Below the pieces are notes generated by a model. That model made no database searches. It was not told the origin of the DNA and worked only from the letters and a program-made list of their open reading frames with translations. From NCBI RefSeq assembly GCF_000429865.1, contig NZ_AUCR01000002.1, positions 62,001 to 126,000 on the forward strand: a stretch of DNA of 64,000 bases, read 5' to 3'. This stretch comes from Cucumibacter marinus DSM 18995. GTDB lineage: Bacteria; Pseudomonadota; Alphaproteobacteria; Rhizobiales; Devosiaceae. Below, piece after piece: positions 49,635-58,551 of this stretch; within the stretch, counting starts at the first letter, position 1; every line of letters begins with the position of its first letter. The translations under genes and the position numbers were made by a program.

Positions 49635-51869
49635 ATGAGCGAGAAAGACGAGCTGACATCGCTGAAGAACATTGCCGCGCCGGCGCCAGATGACAAGGCG
49701 CGGACCGCCGCGTTGACGGCGGCAATGACCGCTTTTGAAAGCGCGCGAGAAGGCGTTTCTGAAAAAAATCGCGAACCGGTCCAAGGATCGGGTTTGCTGG
49801 GGCGTCTCAAATCTATCGTGAGAGATTTGGGAAGGACCTCCATCATGGATTATCGTGTTCCGATCGGCGCCGCTGTCATTGGCATTCTTTTGACCCCGCT
49901 TGCGCTGCAGCTCATCAATTCGACAGCCTTGACCCCGGCCAATGCCCCGGTGCCGGTGGTGACCGGTGAAAACCAACCGGAAACGGCTGAGGAAGCCTTG
50001 CGCCAGGATGGCGAGGCAGGCGGCACGGTCGAGAACCGCGCCAACACTGAAACCGCTGCCAACAAGACCGACCTCAACGATGCCTTGCCGCAGCCGGCGC
50101 CCGAACCCGTGGTCGAGCCTGCGCCCCGCACTCTGCCCGACGCGGATGAGTCTGCGCCCATGGGCAATCTGGCGGCCAGCGAACCTCAGGAGGCCGAGCA
50201 GGACTTCACCGGAGCGGACGTCCAGGAGTTGATGGTTCGCGATCAGGCCGCGCCGACTGACAGAAGCCGGACCCTGTCGCTCGACGATGTCGTCAACACA
50301 GAGCCGGCCTCGGTGCCGCCCTCGCGGGCGCCGCAACCCATGCTGATGAGCAAGCAGGCTGCCGGCCAGCCAGCGCCTGATGCCGCCATGGCGGGCGGGA
50401 TGTTCAGCAGCGAAGAGGGCTATGTGATGCCCGAACGGCCGAATGGCGACCGGTTCGAGGATTTCGAGAACTCGCCGCTGAAGGTGGCGGCGGAAGAGCC
50501 GGTTTCGACCTTCTCGATTGATGTCGATACCGCCTCCTATGCCTATGTCCGGCGCCTTCTGGAAGAGGGGCGCTTGCCGTCTCCCGGCGCGGTGCGGGTG
50601 GAGGAGATGATCAACTATTTCCGCTACGATTATCCGCTGCCCGAAACCGGTGATGCGCCGTTCGAGCCGACGATTTCCGTTTTCCAGACGCCCTGGAACC
50701 CGGAGACCAGGCTGATGCATGTGGCGCTCAATGGCCGCGCACCGGCCGAGATCGACAATCCGGTCAATCTGGTGCTCCTGATCGACACTTCGGGATCGAT
50801 GGACGAGCCCGACAAGCTGCCGCTTCTCAAGCGCTCGCTGATGCTGCTACTCGACGAATTGGGCGAAGACGACACCATCTCGATCGTGACCTATGCAGGC
50901 AGTGCCGGCACGGTTCTCGAGCCGACCAGCGCCAGCGAAAAGGCGAAGATCGCGCGTGCCATCGAAACCCTCAATCCGGGCGGCTCGACCGCCGGGGCGG
51001 CGGGGATCGAGCTTGCCTACAGTCTCGCCGAAGAAGCGCGGATCGATGGCGGGGTTAATCGGGTGATCCTGGCGACCGACGGCGATTTCAATGTTGGGAT
51101 ATCCGAACCCGAACAGCTCAAGGACTTCATTGCCGACAAGCGCGATGAAGGGACCTCGCTCTCGGTGCTCGGGTTCGGTTCGGGGAATTACAACGATGCG
51201 CTGATGCAGGCGCTGGCCCAGAACGGAAATGGCAATGCCGCCTATATCGACAGCTTCCGCGAGGCTCGCAAGGTGCTGGTCGAAGAAGTTGGCTCGACCC
51301 TCGAAACCATTGCCGGGGATGTGAAGATCCAGGTCGAATTCAACCCGGCCGTTGTCGCCGAATACCGGCTGATCGGCTACGAGACCCGTGGCCTTGCCCG
51401 CGAGGATTTCAACAATGACCGGGTCGATGCCGGTGATATCGGTGCCGGCCACCAGGTCACGGCGATTTATGAGATCGTGCCGGTCGGCTCCTCGGCCGTC
51501 AGTGTCGATCCCCTGCGCTATGGTGAGGAAGATGAGGGCGAGCCTGTCGTCTCCGATGGCCCTGCCGACGAATTCGCCTTCTTCAAGCTGCGTTACAAGG
51601 CACCGGGAGAATCCGAAAGCCGCTTGATCGAGCAGCCGGTGACGGCAGCGAACGAGATGGCCTTTGGTGAGTTGCCGGAGGACGTGCGCTTCTCGACCGC
51701 GGTCGGCGCCTTCGGGCAGAAGCTGCGCGATGTCGATCAGCTTGCCGGGTTCAGCTTCGAGGATATTCGCGAGATTGCCGCCGACGCACGCGGCGAAGAC
51801 GAGGGCGGCTATCGTGCCGAGTTCCTCTCCCTTGTCGATCTCGCCGACAGCCTTTCGGCCCGTCGCTAG
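49635..51869 (+). CDS. Membrane-anchored vWA-domain protein, YfbK-like
   Basis: The 744-residue protein has a short cytoplasmic N-terminus (about 1-72), one transmembrane helix (about 74-95), a Glu/Pro/Ala-rich periplasmic linker, and a vWA domain with the MIDAS DxSxS at Asp384-Ser386-Ser388 (LLIDTSGSMD). The C-terminal region fits the YfbK family. Because an ECF sigma gene is directly upstream, the cytoplasmic N-terminus may act as an anti-sigma domain, and the vWA domain as a sensor in the periplasm; the anti-sigma role is inference. Confidence 0.82.
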   Translation: MSEKDELTSLKNIAAPAPDDKARTAALTAAMTAFESAREGVSEKNREPVQGSGLLGRLKSIVRDLGRTSIMDYRVPIGAAVIGILLTPLALQLINSTALTPANAPVPVVTGENQPETAEEALRQDGEAGGTVENRANTETAANKTDLNDALPQPAPEPVVEPAPRTLPDADESAPMGNLAASEPQEAEQDFTGADVQELMVRDQAAPTDRSRTLSLDDVVNTEPASVPPSRAPQPMLMSKQAAGQPAPDAAMAGGMFSSEEGYVMPERPNGDRFEDFENSPLKVAAEEPVSTFSIDVDTASYAYVRRLLEEGRLPSPGAVRVEEMINYFRYDYPLPETGDAPFEPTISVFQTPWNPETRLMHVALNGRAPAEIDNPVNLVLLIDTSGSMDEPDKLPLLKRSLMLLLDELGEDDTISIVTYAGSAGTVLEPTSASEKAKIARAIETLNPGGSTAGAAGIELAYSLAEEARIDGGVNRVILATDGDFNVGISEPEQLKDFIADKRDEGTSLSVLGFGSGNYNDALMQALAQNGNGNAAYIDSFREARKVLVEEVGSTLETIAGDVKIQVEFNPAVVAEYRLIGYETRGLAREDFNNDRVDAGDIGAGHQVTAIYEIVPVGSSAVSVDPLRYGEEDEGEPVVSDGPADEFAFFKLRYKAPGESESRLIEQPVTAANEMAFGELPEDVRFSTAVGAFGQKLRDVDQLAGFSFEDIREIAADARGEDEGGYRAEFLSLVDLADSLSARR

Positions 51870-51893
51870 CCGAGCATCGGGACCGAAACCAAG

Positions 51894-51928
51894 AGGCCGC
51901 CCCCGGAGAGATCCGGGGGCGGCCTTTG
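51894..51928 (+). terminator. Terminator of the ECF/vWA operon
   Basis: GGCCGCCCCCGGA / TCCGGGGGCGGCC stem with a GAGA loop and a short T run. Confidence 0.88.
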
Positions 51929-51996
51929 TGTTGATCCGGGTTGGGATGAGATCCGGGACAGCTTGGAACGTTTCGTACCGAGCTGCTCCCATTCCT

Positions 51997-52122
51997 CGTC
52001 ACCCTCGGGCTTGACCCGAGGGTCCATGAGGTATCGCACTAGGTTCGGCGGCCGTGGATGATTATGACGGCTGACCGAGCCTGACCTCATCATGGATTCT
52101 CGGGTCAAGCCCGAGAATGACG
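51997..52122. repeat. Dispersed palindromic element, copy 2
   Basis: A 126-bp element with the same plan as copy 1 at 21987-22113: the left arm begins CGTCACCCTCGGGCTTGACC and the right arm at about 52091-52122 is its inverted, imperfect copy. The first 35 bases are identical to copy 1. It lies in the 363-bp gap between the vWA terminator and the DmpA gene. Confidence 0.85.
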
Positions 52123-52232
52123 AGGGTGGATGTATCGAGGTAGCACCTTGATCTCTCCCCTCGTTCTGAGAGCCAGGCTGGACAGGTTACCCACGCTCCC
52201 GTTCTTCGCGGTTCGACGCAACCGATCCCGGT

Positions 52233-53399
52233 CTAGTTCGACGCGGCGATCGGCGCATGGATGAGCTTCCTGCCGTGCCGTTCCAACAGTTCGCGCAGGG
52301 CGTTGTGATCGATCGCCTTGACGAGGAAACGATCGGCCTCGGTGCCGCCCATGTCGCGGGCGGCGACCATGGCATTGAGCACCGATTCCTCCACGCACTG
52401 GACGGCGGCCTCATAAAGCGCATCGCAATAACGGTCGTTCATCATCGTGAAATCGAGCTCCGCCGGTTCGCCGTGCAGCGGTCCCTTGGGGTTGGCGGTC
52501 GAAAAGGCGAGGAAGATATCGCCCGAACCATTGCCGCCGACCGTGCCATTGCGTCCGATGCCGATCGATCCGCGGCGCGCCAGGCGTTTGATCTGGTGCG
52601 GGGCCAGCGGCGCGTCAGTGCCGATGACCACAATGATCGATCCCGTCTCGCGTTCGAGGATCAGATTGTCCGTCATGAATTTGCCCACCGGCACGCCCTG
52701 AACGTTGAACCAGTCGCGCATGCCGTGATTGGCCTGAACAAGCGCGCCGACCGTGTAGTCGGTGCCCTTGACCCGGACGCGCCGTGACGCTGTGCCGGTG
52801 CCGGCCTTGAACTCATAGGCGATCATGCCGGTGCCGCCGCCGACACTGCCTTCAGGCACCGGACCCGACTGCAGGGTGTCGAGAGCCTCGCGGACATCGG
52901 TCTCGGTGACCGGCAGGCCGTTGATGTCGTTGAGCGCGCCGTCATAGGTCTCCGCGATCACCGGCATCAACCACAGATGCTCGGAGCCATCATAAGTGCC
53001 CGCATAGCGGTCCAGCATCCACTTGACCGTAGCGTGATGTGCCATGCCGACCGCATGGGTGTTGGTGAGCACGACCGGGCCGAGGAAGTAGCCGCCATCG
53101 GCGATCCAGTGGGTGCCGGTCATCTCGCCATTGCCGTTGAAACGGTGCACACCGGCCCACACGGGTACCGGGGTCCGGGCGCTGTGATGCGGCATGATGG
53201 CGGTCACCCCGGTGCGCACCGGCAATGGACGGCCGGGACGCGGTGTGTCCTCGATGATCGTCTTGAGGCCGACCGCGACATCGGAGATGTCGGTGATGGC
53301 GTTGAACGGGCCGGGCGTACCTTCCAATTCGATCCCGAGATCGCGGGCCCGGACGGCAGTATTGCTCATAGATAGTCCTTGAGATGAGGGGGCTGCCAT
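52233..53399 (-). CDS. P1-family aminopeptidase, DmpA/BapA-like
   Basis: The 388-residue protein belongs to the DmpA/P1 family of N-terminal nucleophile aminopeptidases, which autocleave to free a Ser. The GNGSGDIFLAFS region (about 290-300) carries the expected nucleophile Ser before GD, and the N-terminal half has the family's AITDISDVAVG and TGVTAIMPH segments. DmpA and BapA release D-amino-acid or beta-alanyl residues from peptides. No signal peptide. ATG at 53399 has GGAGGTAACCG; an in-frame ATG at 53369 also has a good site. It follows the pot permease genes on the same strand. Confidence 0.87.
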   Translation of the reverse strand: MAAPSSQGLSMSNTAVRARDLGIELEGTPGPFNAITDISDVAVGLKTIIEDTPRPGRPLPVRTGVTAIMPHHSARTPVPVWAGVHRFNGNGEMTGTHWIADGGYFLGPVVLTNTHAVGMAHHATVKWMLDRYAGTYDGSEHLWLMPVIAETYDGALNDINGLPVTETDVREALDTLQSGPVPEGSVGGGTGMIAYEFKAGTGTASRRVRVKGTDYTVGALVQANHGMRDWFNVQGVPVGKFMTDNLILERETGSIIVVIGTDAPLAPHQIKRLARRGSIGIGRNGTVGGNGSGDIFLAFSTANPKGPLHGEPAELDFTMMNDRYCDALYEAAVQCVEESVLNAMVAARDMGGTEADRFLVKAIDHNALRELLERHGRKLIHAPIAASN

Positions 53400-53402
53400 C
53401 GG

Positions 53403-54233
53403 TTACCTCCGCCGTGAACGGAAGTAGAGGCCGAGGGCCGCAACAGTGAAGGAGAACAGAAGCATCATCACAGCGATGGCGTTGACCTCGGGTTTGATGC
53501 CACGGCGCAGCATGCCGAAGATGAATAGCGGCAAGGTCTGGGTGCCGACGCCGGAAATGAAATAGGTGATCACCAGGTCGTCCATCGAGATGATGAAGGC
53601 GAGCAGAGCGCCACCAATGACCCCCGGCATCACCTGGGGCAGCACCACGCGGCGGAAGGTCGTCCACTCATTGGCGCCAAGATCGGCGGAGGCGTTCTCG
53701 AGCGTTCTGTCCATGCCCGCGAGACGGGCCGAGACCACGATGAACACGTAGGAGATCAGGAAGGTGCAGTGGCCGATGATGATCGATCCGATGCCCAGCG
53801 GCATGCCGACGCCGACGAAGAAGATCAGCAAGGCAATGCCGAGCACGATGTCGGGCATCAGCATCGGGGCGAACATCAAGGTGCGATAGAAGCGCTTGCC
53901 GAAGAAATTGTAGCGATAGATGGCGAGCGCGGTGGCGGTGCCGATCACCGTGGCGATGGTAGTGGTGAAGGCGGCGACCGTCAGGCTGTTGCGGATCGCG
54001 GCCAGAAGCTGCTCGGTCGATTCGATGTAGAGCGCGGCCTCGGAACTTGCATTGGAGAAGCCGAAGATCTGCTTGTACCAGTCGAAGGTGAAGCCCGACC
54101 AGCGCATCATGTTCACCGGATCGGAGTTGAACGAATAGATCACGATGATCGCGATCGGCAGGTAGATGAAGGCGAAGAACAGGACCGTATAGGTGGTCAG
54201 TGAGGTATCGCCGAGTTTGCGGAGCCAGCTCAT
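53403..54233 (-). CDS. potC: Polyamine-type ABC transporter permease (PotC-like)
   Basis: The 276-residue inner-membrane permease of the PotC/PotI type has about six transmembrane helices and the conserved EAA loop (about 175-195; NASADLGANEWTTFRRVVLP). Its last codon overlaps the ribosome binding site of the DmpA gene, three bases before that start, so the two are translated in close succession. Confidence 0.88.
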   Translation of the reverse strand: MSWLRKLGDTSLTTYTVLFFAFIYLPIAIIVIYSFNSDPVNMMRWSGFTFDWYKQIFGFSNASSEAALYIESTEQLLAAIRNSLTVAAFTTTIATVIGTATALAIYRYNFFGKRFYRTLMFAPMLMPDIVLGIALLIFFVGVGMPLGIGSIIIGHCTFLISYVFIVVSARLAGMDRTLENASADLGANEWTTFRRVVLPQVMPGVIGGALLAFIISMDDLVITYFISGVGTQTLPLFIFGMLRRGIKPEVNAIAVMMLLFSFTVAALGLYFRSRRR

Positions 54234-54242
54234 TGAAACCTC

Positions 54243-55151
54243 CTAGTTCAAGAGCGGCGCGTCGTCGCCGCTCTTTGATTCAAACCGCACATACAGGAAC
54301 AGCAGCACCAGCACCGCTGCCATGACGAGCATGGCGAGGGCCGCGCCGAACGGCCAGTTCCGGGCCGCGAGAAACTGCTGCTCGATGAGATTGCCCAGCA
54401 TCAGCACCTTGGCGCCGCCAAGCACGGCAGGCACCACGAAGTTCCCCAGCGAGGGGATGAACACAAGGATCGAGCCGCCGAGAATGCCCGGCAGGGTGAG
54501 CGGCAGGATCACCCGCCAGAAGGTCTGAATACCGTTGGCGCCCAGATCCTGGGAGGCGCGGACCAGCGTCCAGTCGATCTTTTCGACGCTGGCATAGACC
54601 GGCAGGAACATGAACGGAATGAAGATATAAACCAGCCCCAGGAGGATGGCGCCCTCGGTGTAGATCAGGTCGAGCGGCTCGGAGATGAGGCCCAGCGACA
54701 TCAGGGTCTGGTTGATGAAACCGGTCTGCTTGAGGATCAGCACCCAGATGAACAACCGCACGATGAGGCTGGCGAAAAAGGGCAGGGTGATGAGGAACAG
54801 GCAGAATGTCTTCCAGCGCTCGGGCAGGCGCGCGATCTGGAAGGCTGCCGGATAGCACACCAGCAGGGTGATCACGACGGTGGTCAGCGCGATGCGCAGC
54901 GAATTGAGGAAGATCTGGAAATAGACCGGATCGAAATATTCGAAGGCCGGATCGGCAAAGCCGAGAATGCGGCCGAAGTTGTGGGGGTAGAACTCCCATA
55001 CCACCCCGCCATAAAGCCCCGGCGCCAGGAAGCTGTAGATCAGCATGATGACGAGGGGCGTCAGGAAGAAGATTCCGAGGAAAACCGTCACCGGTCCCAA
55101 CAGGCCGGCGAGTTGGAGGCGCTGTCTGGCGCGAAGGGTGAGGGCGCTCAT
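54243..55151 (-). CDS. potB: Polyamine-type ABC transporter permease (PotB-like)
   Basis: The 302-residue inner-membrane permease of the PotB/PotH type has an EAA loop (RASQDLGANGIQTFWRVILP, about 225-245) and a longer N-terminus than PotC. The ATG at 55151 overlaps the potA end by four bases. Together with PotC it forms the channel. Confidence 0.88.
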   Translation of the reverse strand: MSALTLRARQRLQLAGLLGPVTVFLGIFFLTPLVIMLIYSFLAPGLYGGVVWEFYPHNFGRILGFADPAFEYFDPVYFQIFLNSLRIALTTVVITLLVCYPAAFQIARLPERWKTFCLFLITLPFFASLIVRLFIWVLILKQTGFINQTLMSLGLISEPLDLIYTEGAILLGLVYIFIPFMFLPVYASVEKIDWTLVRASQDLGANGIQTFWRVILPLTLPGILGGSILVFIPSLGNFVVPAVLGGAKVLMLGNLIEQQFLAARNWPFGAALAMLVMAAVLVLLFLYVRFESKSGDDAPLLN

Positions 55152-56275
55152 TGGGCCGCTCCCGCGTCGTCGGCCGGGATCAGATGCACGGCGGCGGGAT
55201 CGTAGCTGAGCCGGGCCTTGCCGGACTGCTCGATTTCGCCGATGCGGGTCTGGTGCGAGGCTGACAGGAGCGCGTTGATCTGCCGCCCGCCGGCGGTTTT
55301 GCCCAAAAGCTCGTAGGTCGAGCCGATAAAGACGATCTGGTCGACGGTGACATCGATCTCGGCGCAGTTGTCGGCGCCACCGGTTCCCGAGAGCGAGAAC
55401 TGTTCGGGGCGCAGCATGGCGGTCAGCTTGCCGCCGCCATTGAGGGAGCGCTCGTCGCGCAGCACGGCCTCGACGGTGTCGTTTTCCGGGGTGGTGATGA
55501 CGATCTTGTCGCCGTCGCGCCTGACCTCGCCATCGAACAGGTTCGAGGCGCCGACAAAGCTCGCGACAAAGGCGTTTGCGGGATAGTTGTAGGTGTTGCG
55601 CGGGGTGTCGATCTGCTGGATCACGCCGCCATTGAGCACCGCGACGCGGTTCGACATGGTCAGCGCTTCTTCCTGGTCATGGGTGACGAAGATGAAGGAG
55701 ATGCCGAGCTCGGCCTGCAGATTCTTGAGTTCGATCTGCATGGCCTGGCGCAGATTGCGGTCGAGAGCGGAAAGCGGTTCGTCAAGCAGGAGGAGCTTGG
55801 GGCGCGCGATGATGGCACGGGCGAGGGCAACCCGCTGTTGCTGACCGCCCGAGAGTTGGCGCGGCATGCGGGCGGCATATCCGCCAAGACCCACCAGATC
55901 CAGCGCCTCGCCGACCCGTTTGACGCGTTCGGCCTTGCCGACATGGGCGATGTCCAGCGAATAGCCGACATTGTCGCCCACACTCATATGCGGGAACAGC
56001 GCGTAGTTCTGGAAAACCGTGTTGACCGGGCGCTTGTGCGGAGGCGTGGTACCCATGTCATCGCCATCGATCAGGATCTTGCCCTGATCGAGCTGCACGA
56101 AGCCGGAGATGACGTGCAGGAGCGTGGTCTTGCCACAGCCCGAGGGCCCGAGAAGGGTCAGGAATTCGTTTCGTGCGACATCGAGATCGATGGCGTCGAG
56201 CGCGGTGATGGTGCCGCCTTCTGGCAGTGGAAACCGCTTGGTTGCGCCTTCCAGCCGAATGATGCTTTCTCGCAT
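55148..56275 (-). CDS. potA: Polyamine-type ABC transporter ATP-binding protein (PotA-like)
   Basis: A 375-residue ATPase with Walker A GPSGCGKTT (about 39-47), signature LSGGQQQR (about 143-150) and Walker B LLLLDEP, and a C-terminal TOBE-type regulatory domain (about 285-365), as in PotA/PotG. The ATG at 56275 has GAGGAGGAAATTGG upstream. It is divergent from potD with a 230-bp region containing an operator-like inverted repeat. Confidence 0.9.
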   Translation of the reverse strand: MRESIIRLEGATKRFPLPEGGTITALDAIDLDVARNEFLTLLGPSGCGKTTLLHVISGFVQLDQGKILIDGDDMGTTPPHKRPVNTVFQNYALFPHMSVGDNVGYSLDIAHVGKAERVKRVGEALDLVGLGGYAARMPRQLSGGQQQRVALARAIIARPKLLLLDEPLSALDRNLRQAMQIELKNLQAELGISFIFVTHDQEEALTMSNRVAVLNGGVIQQIDTPRNTYNYPANAFVASFVGASNLFDGEVRRDGDKIVITTPENDTVEAVLRDERSLNGGGKLTAMLRPEQFSLSGTGGADNCAEIDVTVDQIVFIGSTYELLGKTAGGRQINALLSASHQTRIGEIEQSGKARLSYDPAAVHLIPADDAGAAQ

Positions 56276-56356
56276 CCAATTTCCTCCTCTGGTTCCCGAT
56301 CCCACTGCCGGACATCCAGCTTATCCAAGAAGCCGCCCTATTGGCTCATTCGAATA

Positions 56357-56402
56357 ATGTTATCGAGATACCTATTGTGTGATTGAGTGATTTTGATAAC
56401 AT
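56357..56402. promoter_or_regulatory. Operator-like inverted repeat between divergent potA and potD
   Basis: ATGTTATC (56357-56364) and GATAACAT (56395-56402) are perfect complements with centres 38 bp apart. It lies 82-127 bp from potA and 104-149 bp from potD, so one regulator could control both directions. Candidates are the RpiR or XRE-cupin regulators nearby. Confidence 0.6.
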
Positions 56403-56505
56403 GACGGTGTGGTTGTCAATGGCTGAGCGATCGGCATCCACGCGATCCAGGCCTGTTCACGGGGCGTCCGTCTCGATGGATTCGGCCTTACCAGGGAGAA
56501 AATGA

Positions 56506-57576
56506 ATGAGTGATTTTGCTTGGAAATCAGGGGTTTCCCGCCTTGCCAAGGCGGCGGTGACCGGCGCAGCGCTGACAATGGCAGCCGGCGCGGGTTCCGC
56601 CTTCGCGCAAGGTGAGCTGAACATTTACAACTGGGGTGAGTACATCAACCCGGCCGTGCTGCAGAAGTTCGAGGAAGACACGGGAATCAAGGTCAACCTC
56701 GATACCTATGGCTCGAATGAAGAGATGCTGGCCAAGGTGCAGACCGGCGCCACGGGCTATGACATCGTGTTCCCGTCCGTGCATATGCAGGACATCATGG
56801 ACAAGCTCGGCCTTCTCGAGAAGACCAACATCAACGAGTATGAAGGCTTCAAGAATATCGATCCGCAGTTCCTGCGGGCGAAGTCCGATCCCAAGGGCGA
56901 ATATTGCCTTCCCTATGCCTGGGGTTCGGTCGGCATTGTCTACAACCGCGAAGTCCTGGGTAAGGACATTACCGGCTGGCGTGACCTGATCGAGACCGCC
57001 AAGGAAAAGGACCTCAAATTCACCCTTCTCGACGACATGCGTGAAGTGCTCGGCGTCGGCCTGATGCTCAATGGCAATTCGGTGAACGATACCGATCCGG
57101 CCAAACTGCAGGAAGCCGCCCAGACCATCATCGACATGAAGCCCTATGTGGCCGCGTTCACCTATGATGCGCGCCCGATCGTTGAAGCGGGCGACGTGGC
57201 CGCCGGTCACTTCTTTGTCGGCGCCATGGTTGATGTGTTCCGTGAGCCGGAGAAGCTCGGCTATGTGATTCCCGAAGAAGGGGCGACCATGTACCAGGAA
57301 GACATCTGCGTGCTGAAATCCGCGCCGAACAAGGAAAACGCGCAGAAGTTCCTCGAGTTCTACACCCAGCCGGAAGTGGCCGCGCTCAACATCGAGCAGC
57401 AGACCAATGGCACCGCCAACGTGCCCGCCCGGACGATGACGCCCGATCACATCGCCAACTCCGAGGAAATCAACCCGCCGCAGGAAGTGATGGACCGGCT
57501 GCAGATCTTTGAAGATCTGGGCGCAGATATCCGCCAGTTCGACCGCGTCTGGACGATGGTCAAGACGGCACAGTAA
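56506..57576 (+). CDS. potD: Polyamine-type ABC transporter substrate-binding protein (PotD-like)
   Basis: The 356-residue periplasmic binding protein has a signal peptide of about 35 residues (ends SAFA) and then the PotD/PotF start GELNIYNWGEYI. Family segments follow: YGSNEEMLAKVQTG, the VFPSVHMQDIM ligand segment and PYAWGSVGIVYN. It should bind putrescine, spermidine or a related polyamine-like ligand; the actual ligand is not readable. The ATG at 56506 has AGGGAG upstream. Confidence 0.9.
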   Translation: MSDFAWKSGVSRLAKAAVTGAALTMAAGAGSAFAQGELNIYNWGEYINPAVLQKFEEDTGIKVNLDTYGSNEEMLAKVQTGATGYDIVFPSVHMQDIMDKLGLLEKTNINEYEGFKNIDPQFLRAKSDPKGEYCLPYAWGSVGIVYNREVLGKDITGWRDLIETAKEKDLKFTLLDDMREVLGVGLMLNGNSVNDTDPAKLQEAAQTIIDMKPYVAAFTYDARPIVEAGDVAAGHFFVGAMVDVFREPEKLGYVIPEEGATMYQEDICVLKSAPNKENAQKFLEFYTQPEVAALNIEQQTNGTANVPARTMTPDHIANSEEINPPQEVMDRLQIFEDLGADIRQFDRVWTMVKTAQ

Positions 57577-57604
57577 GATAGGCTGAGCCACTGGAGCAAA
57601 ATTC

Positions 57605-57632
57605 CGGCCGGCGCGTTTCGACGCGCCGGCCT
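57605..57632. terminator. Hairpin after potD
   Basis: GGCCGGCGCG / CGCGCCGGCC with a TTTCGA loop. It lacks a clear T run, so terminator function is likely but not certain. Confidence 0.6.
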
Positions 57633-57687
57633 TACACCAAGAGGATGCCGCCATCGCGGCGCCACGCGATAGGGAAAGGCATTGGTC

Positions 57688-58545
57688 ATGTCGGCAAAGA
57701 TCATCGAGCGGTTACAGGCGCCCGACGTCCGCCAGACCAAGACCGACATTCTGATCGCCAACTATATCGAACGGAACCTGGCCGAGCTGCCTTTCGAAAC
57801 GGCGAAATCGATCGCGCACGGGGTGGGGGTGAGCCAGATGACCGTCGGCCGCTATCTGCGGCGGCTGGGTTATGACGGGCTGGAAGAGCTCAAGCGCGAG
57901 ATGCGCCAGAGCCAGAGCCGAACCGCCTGGCAGGTGCGCGGACGGATCGACCGGCTTCAGGACGACATCAAGGACGGGCGGTTGCTCGCCGAGGTCATCC
58001 AGCAGCAGATCGACGATCTCAGTTCGATCTACGACATTACGCTTTCAAAGGCCTGGAAGAATGCCATCACCGAGGTGGCGACCGCCGAGGAGGTGTATGT
58101 TGCCGCCTGGCAGAATGTGCGCGGGGTGGCCCAGTATTTTGCCTACCAGGTCGGTTATGCCCGGCCCAAGGCGACCTTTGTCGACGGGCTCAATGGCACC
58201 TATGCCGAAATCCTCGATGGCAGTTGCGACAATCGCTGCCTCGTTTTGCTCGATGTGCGGCGCTTTGCGGCCAAGGCCCGTCCATTGGCCGAGGAAGCGG
58301 CCAAGGCCGGGGTCAAGGTTATCCTTGTGACCGACGATGCCTGTGTGTGGGCGCGGGAGGTCGATGCCATTCCGCTGATCATCCCCGGCGCGCGCGGACC
58401 GCTGTGGGACGGTGCCGCGACCATCGTGGCGCTGCTCGACCTGTTCGTGGCCAATCTGGTCGTCGAACTCGGGGATACGGTCAATGAGCGCGTCGACCGG
58501 CTGACGAACCTGCAGGACCGGTTCGGGGATTTCGAGGCCGACTAG
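57688..58545 (+). CDS. RpiR/MurR-family transcriptional regulator
   Basis: The 285-residue protein has an N-terminal HTH_6 domain (about 1-75; FETAKSIAHGVGVSQMTVGR) and a C-terminal SIS domain (about 120-280) that would sense a phosphosugar or amino-sugar-like ligand. The ATG at 57688 follows AAAGG; a TTG two codons earlier is open. It sits between potD and the XRE-cupin gene, which fits local control of this cluster. Confidence 0.87.
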   Translation: MSAKIIERLQAPDVRQTKTDILIANYIERNLAELPFETAKSIAHGVGVSQMTVGRYLRRLGYDGLEELKREMRQSQSRTAWQVRGRIDRLQDDIKDGRLLAEVIQQQIDDLSSIYDITLSKAWKNAITEVATAEEVYVAAWQNVRGVAQYFAYQVGYARPKATFVDGLNGTYAEILDGSCDNRCLVLLDVRRFAAKARPLAEEAAKAGVKVILVTDDACVWAREVDAIPLIIPGARGPLWDGAATIVALLDLFVANLVVELGDTVNERVDRLTNLQDRFGDFEAD

Positions 58546-58551
58546 ATCCTC

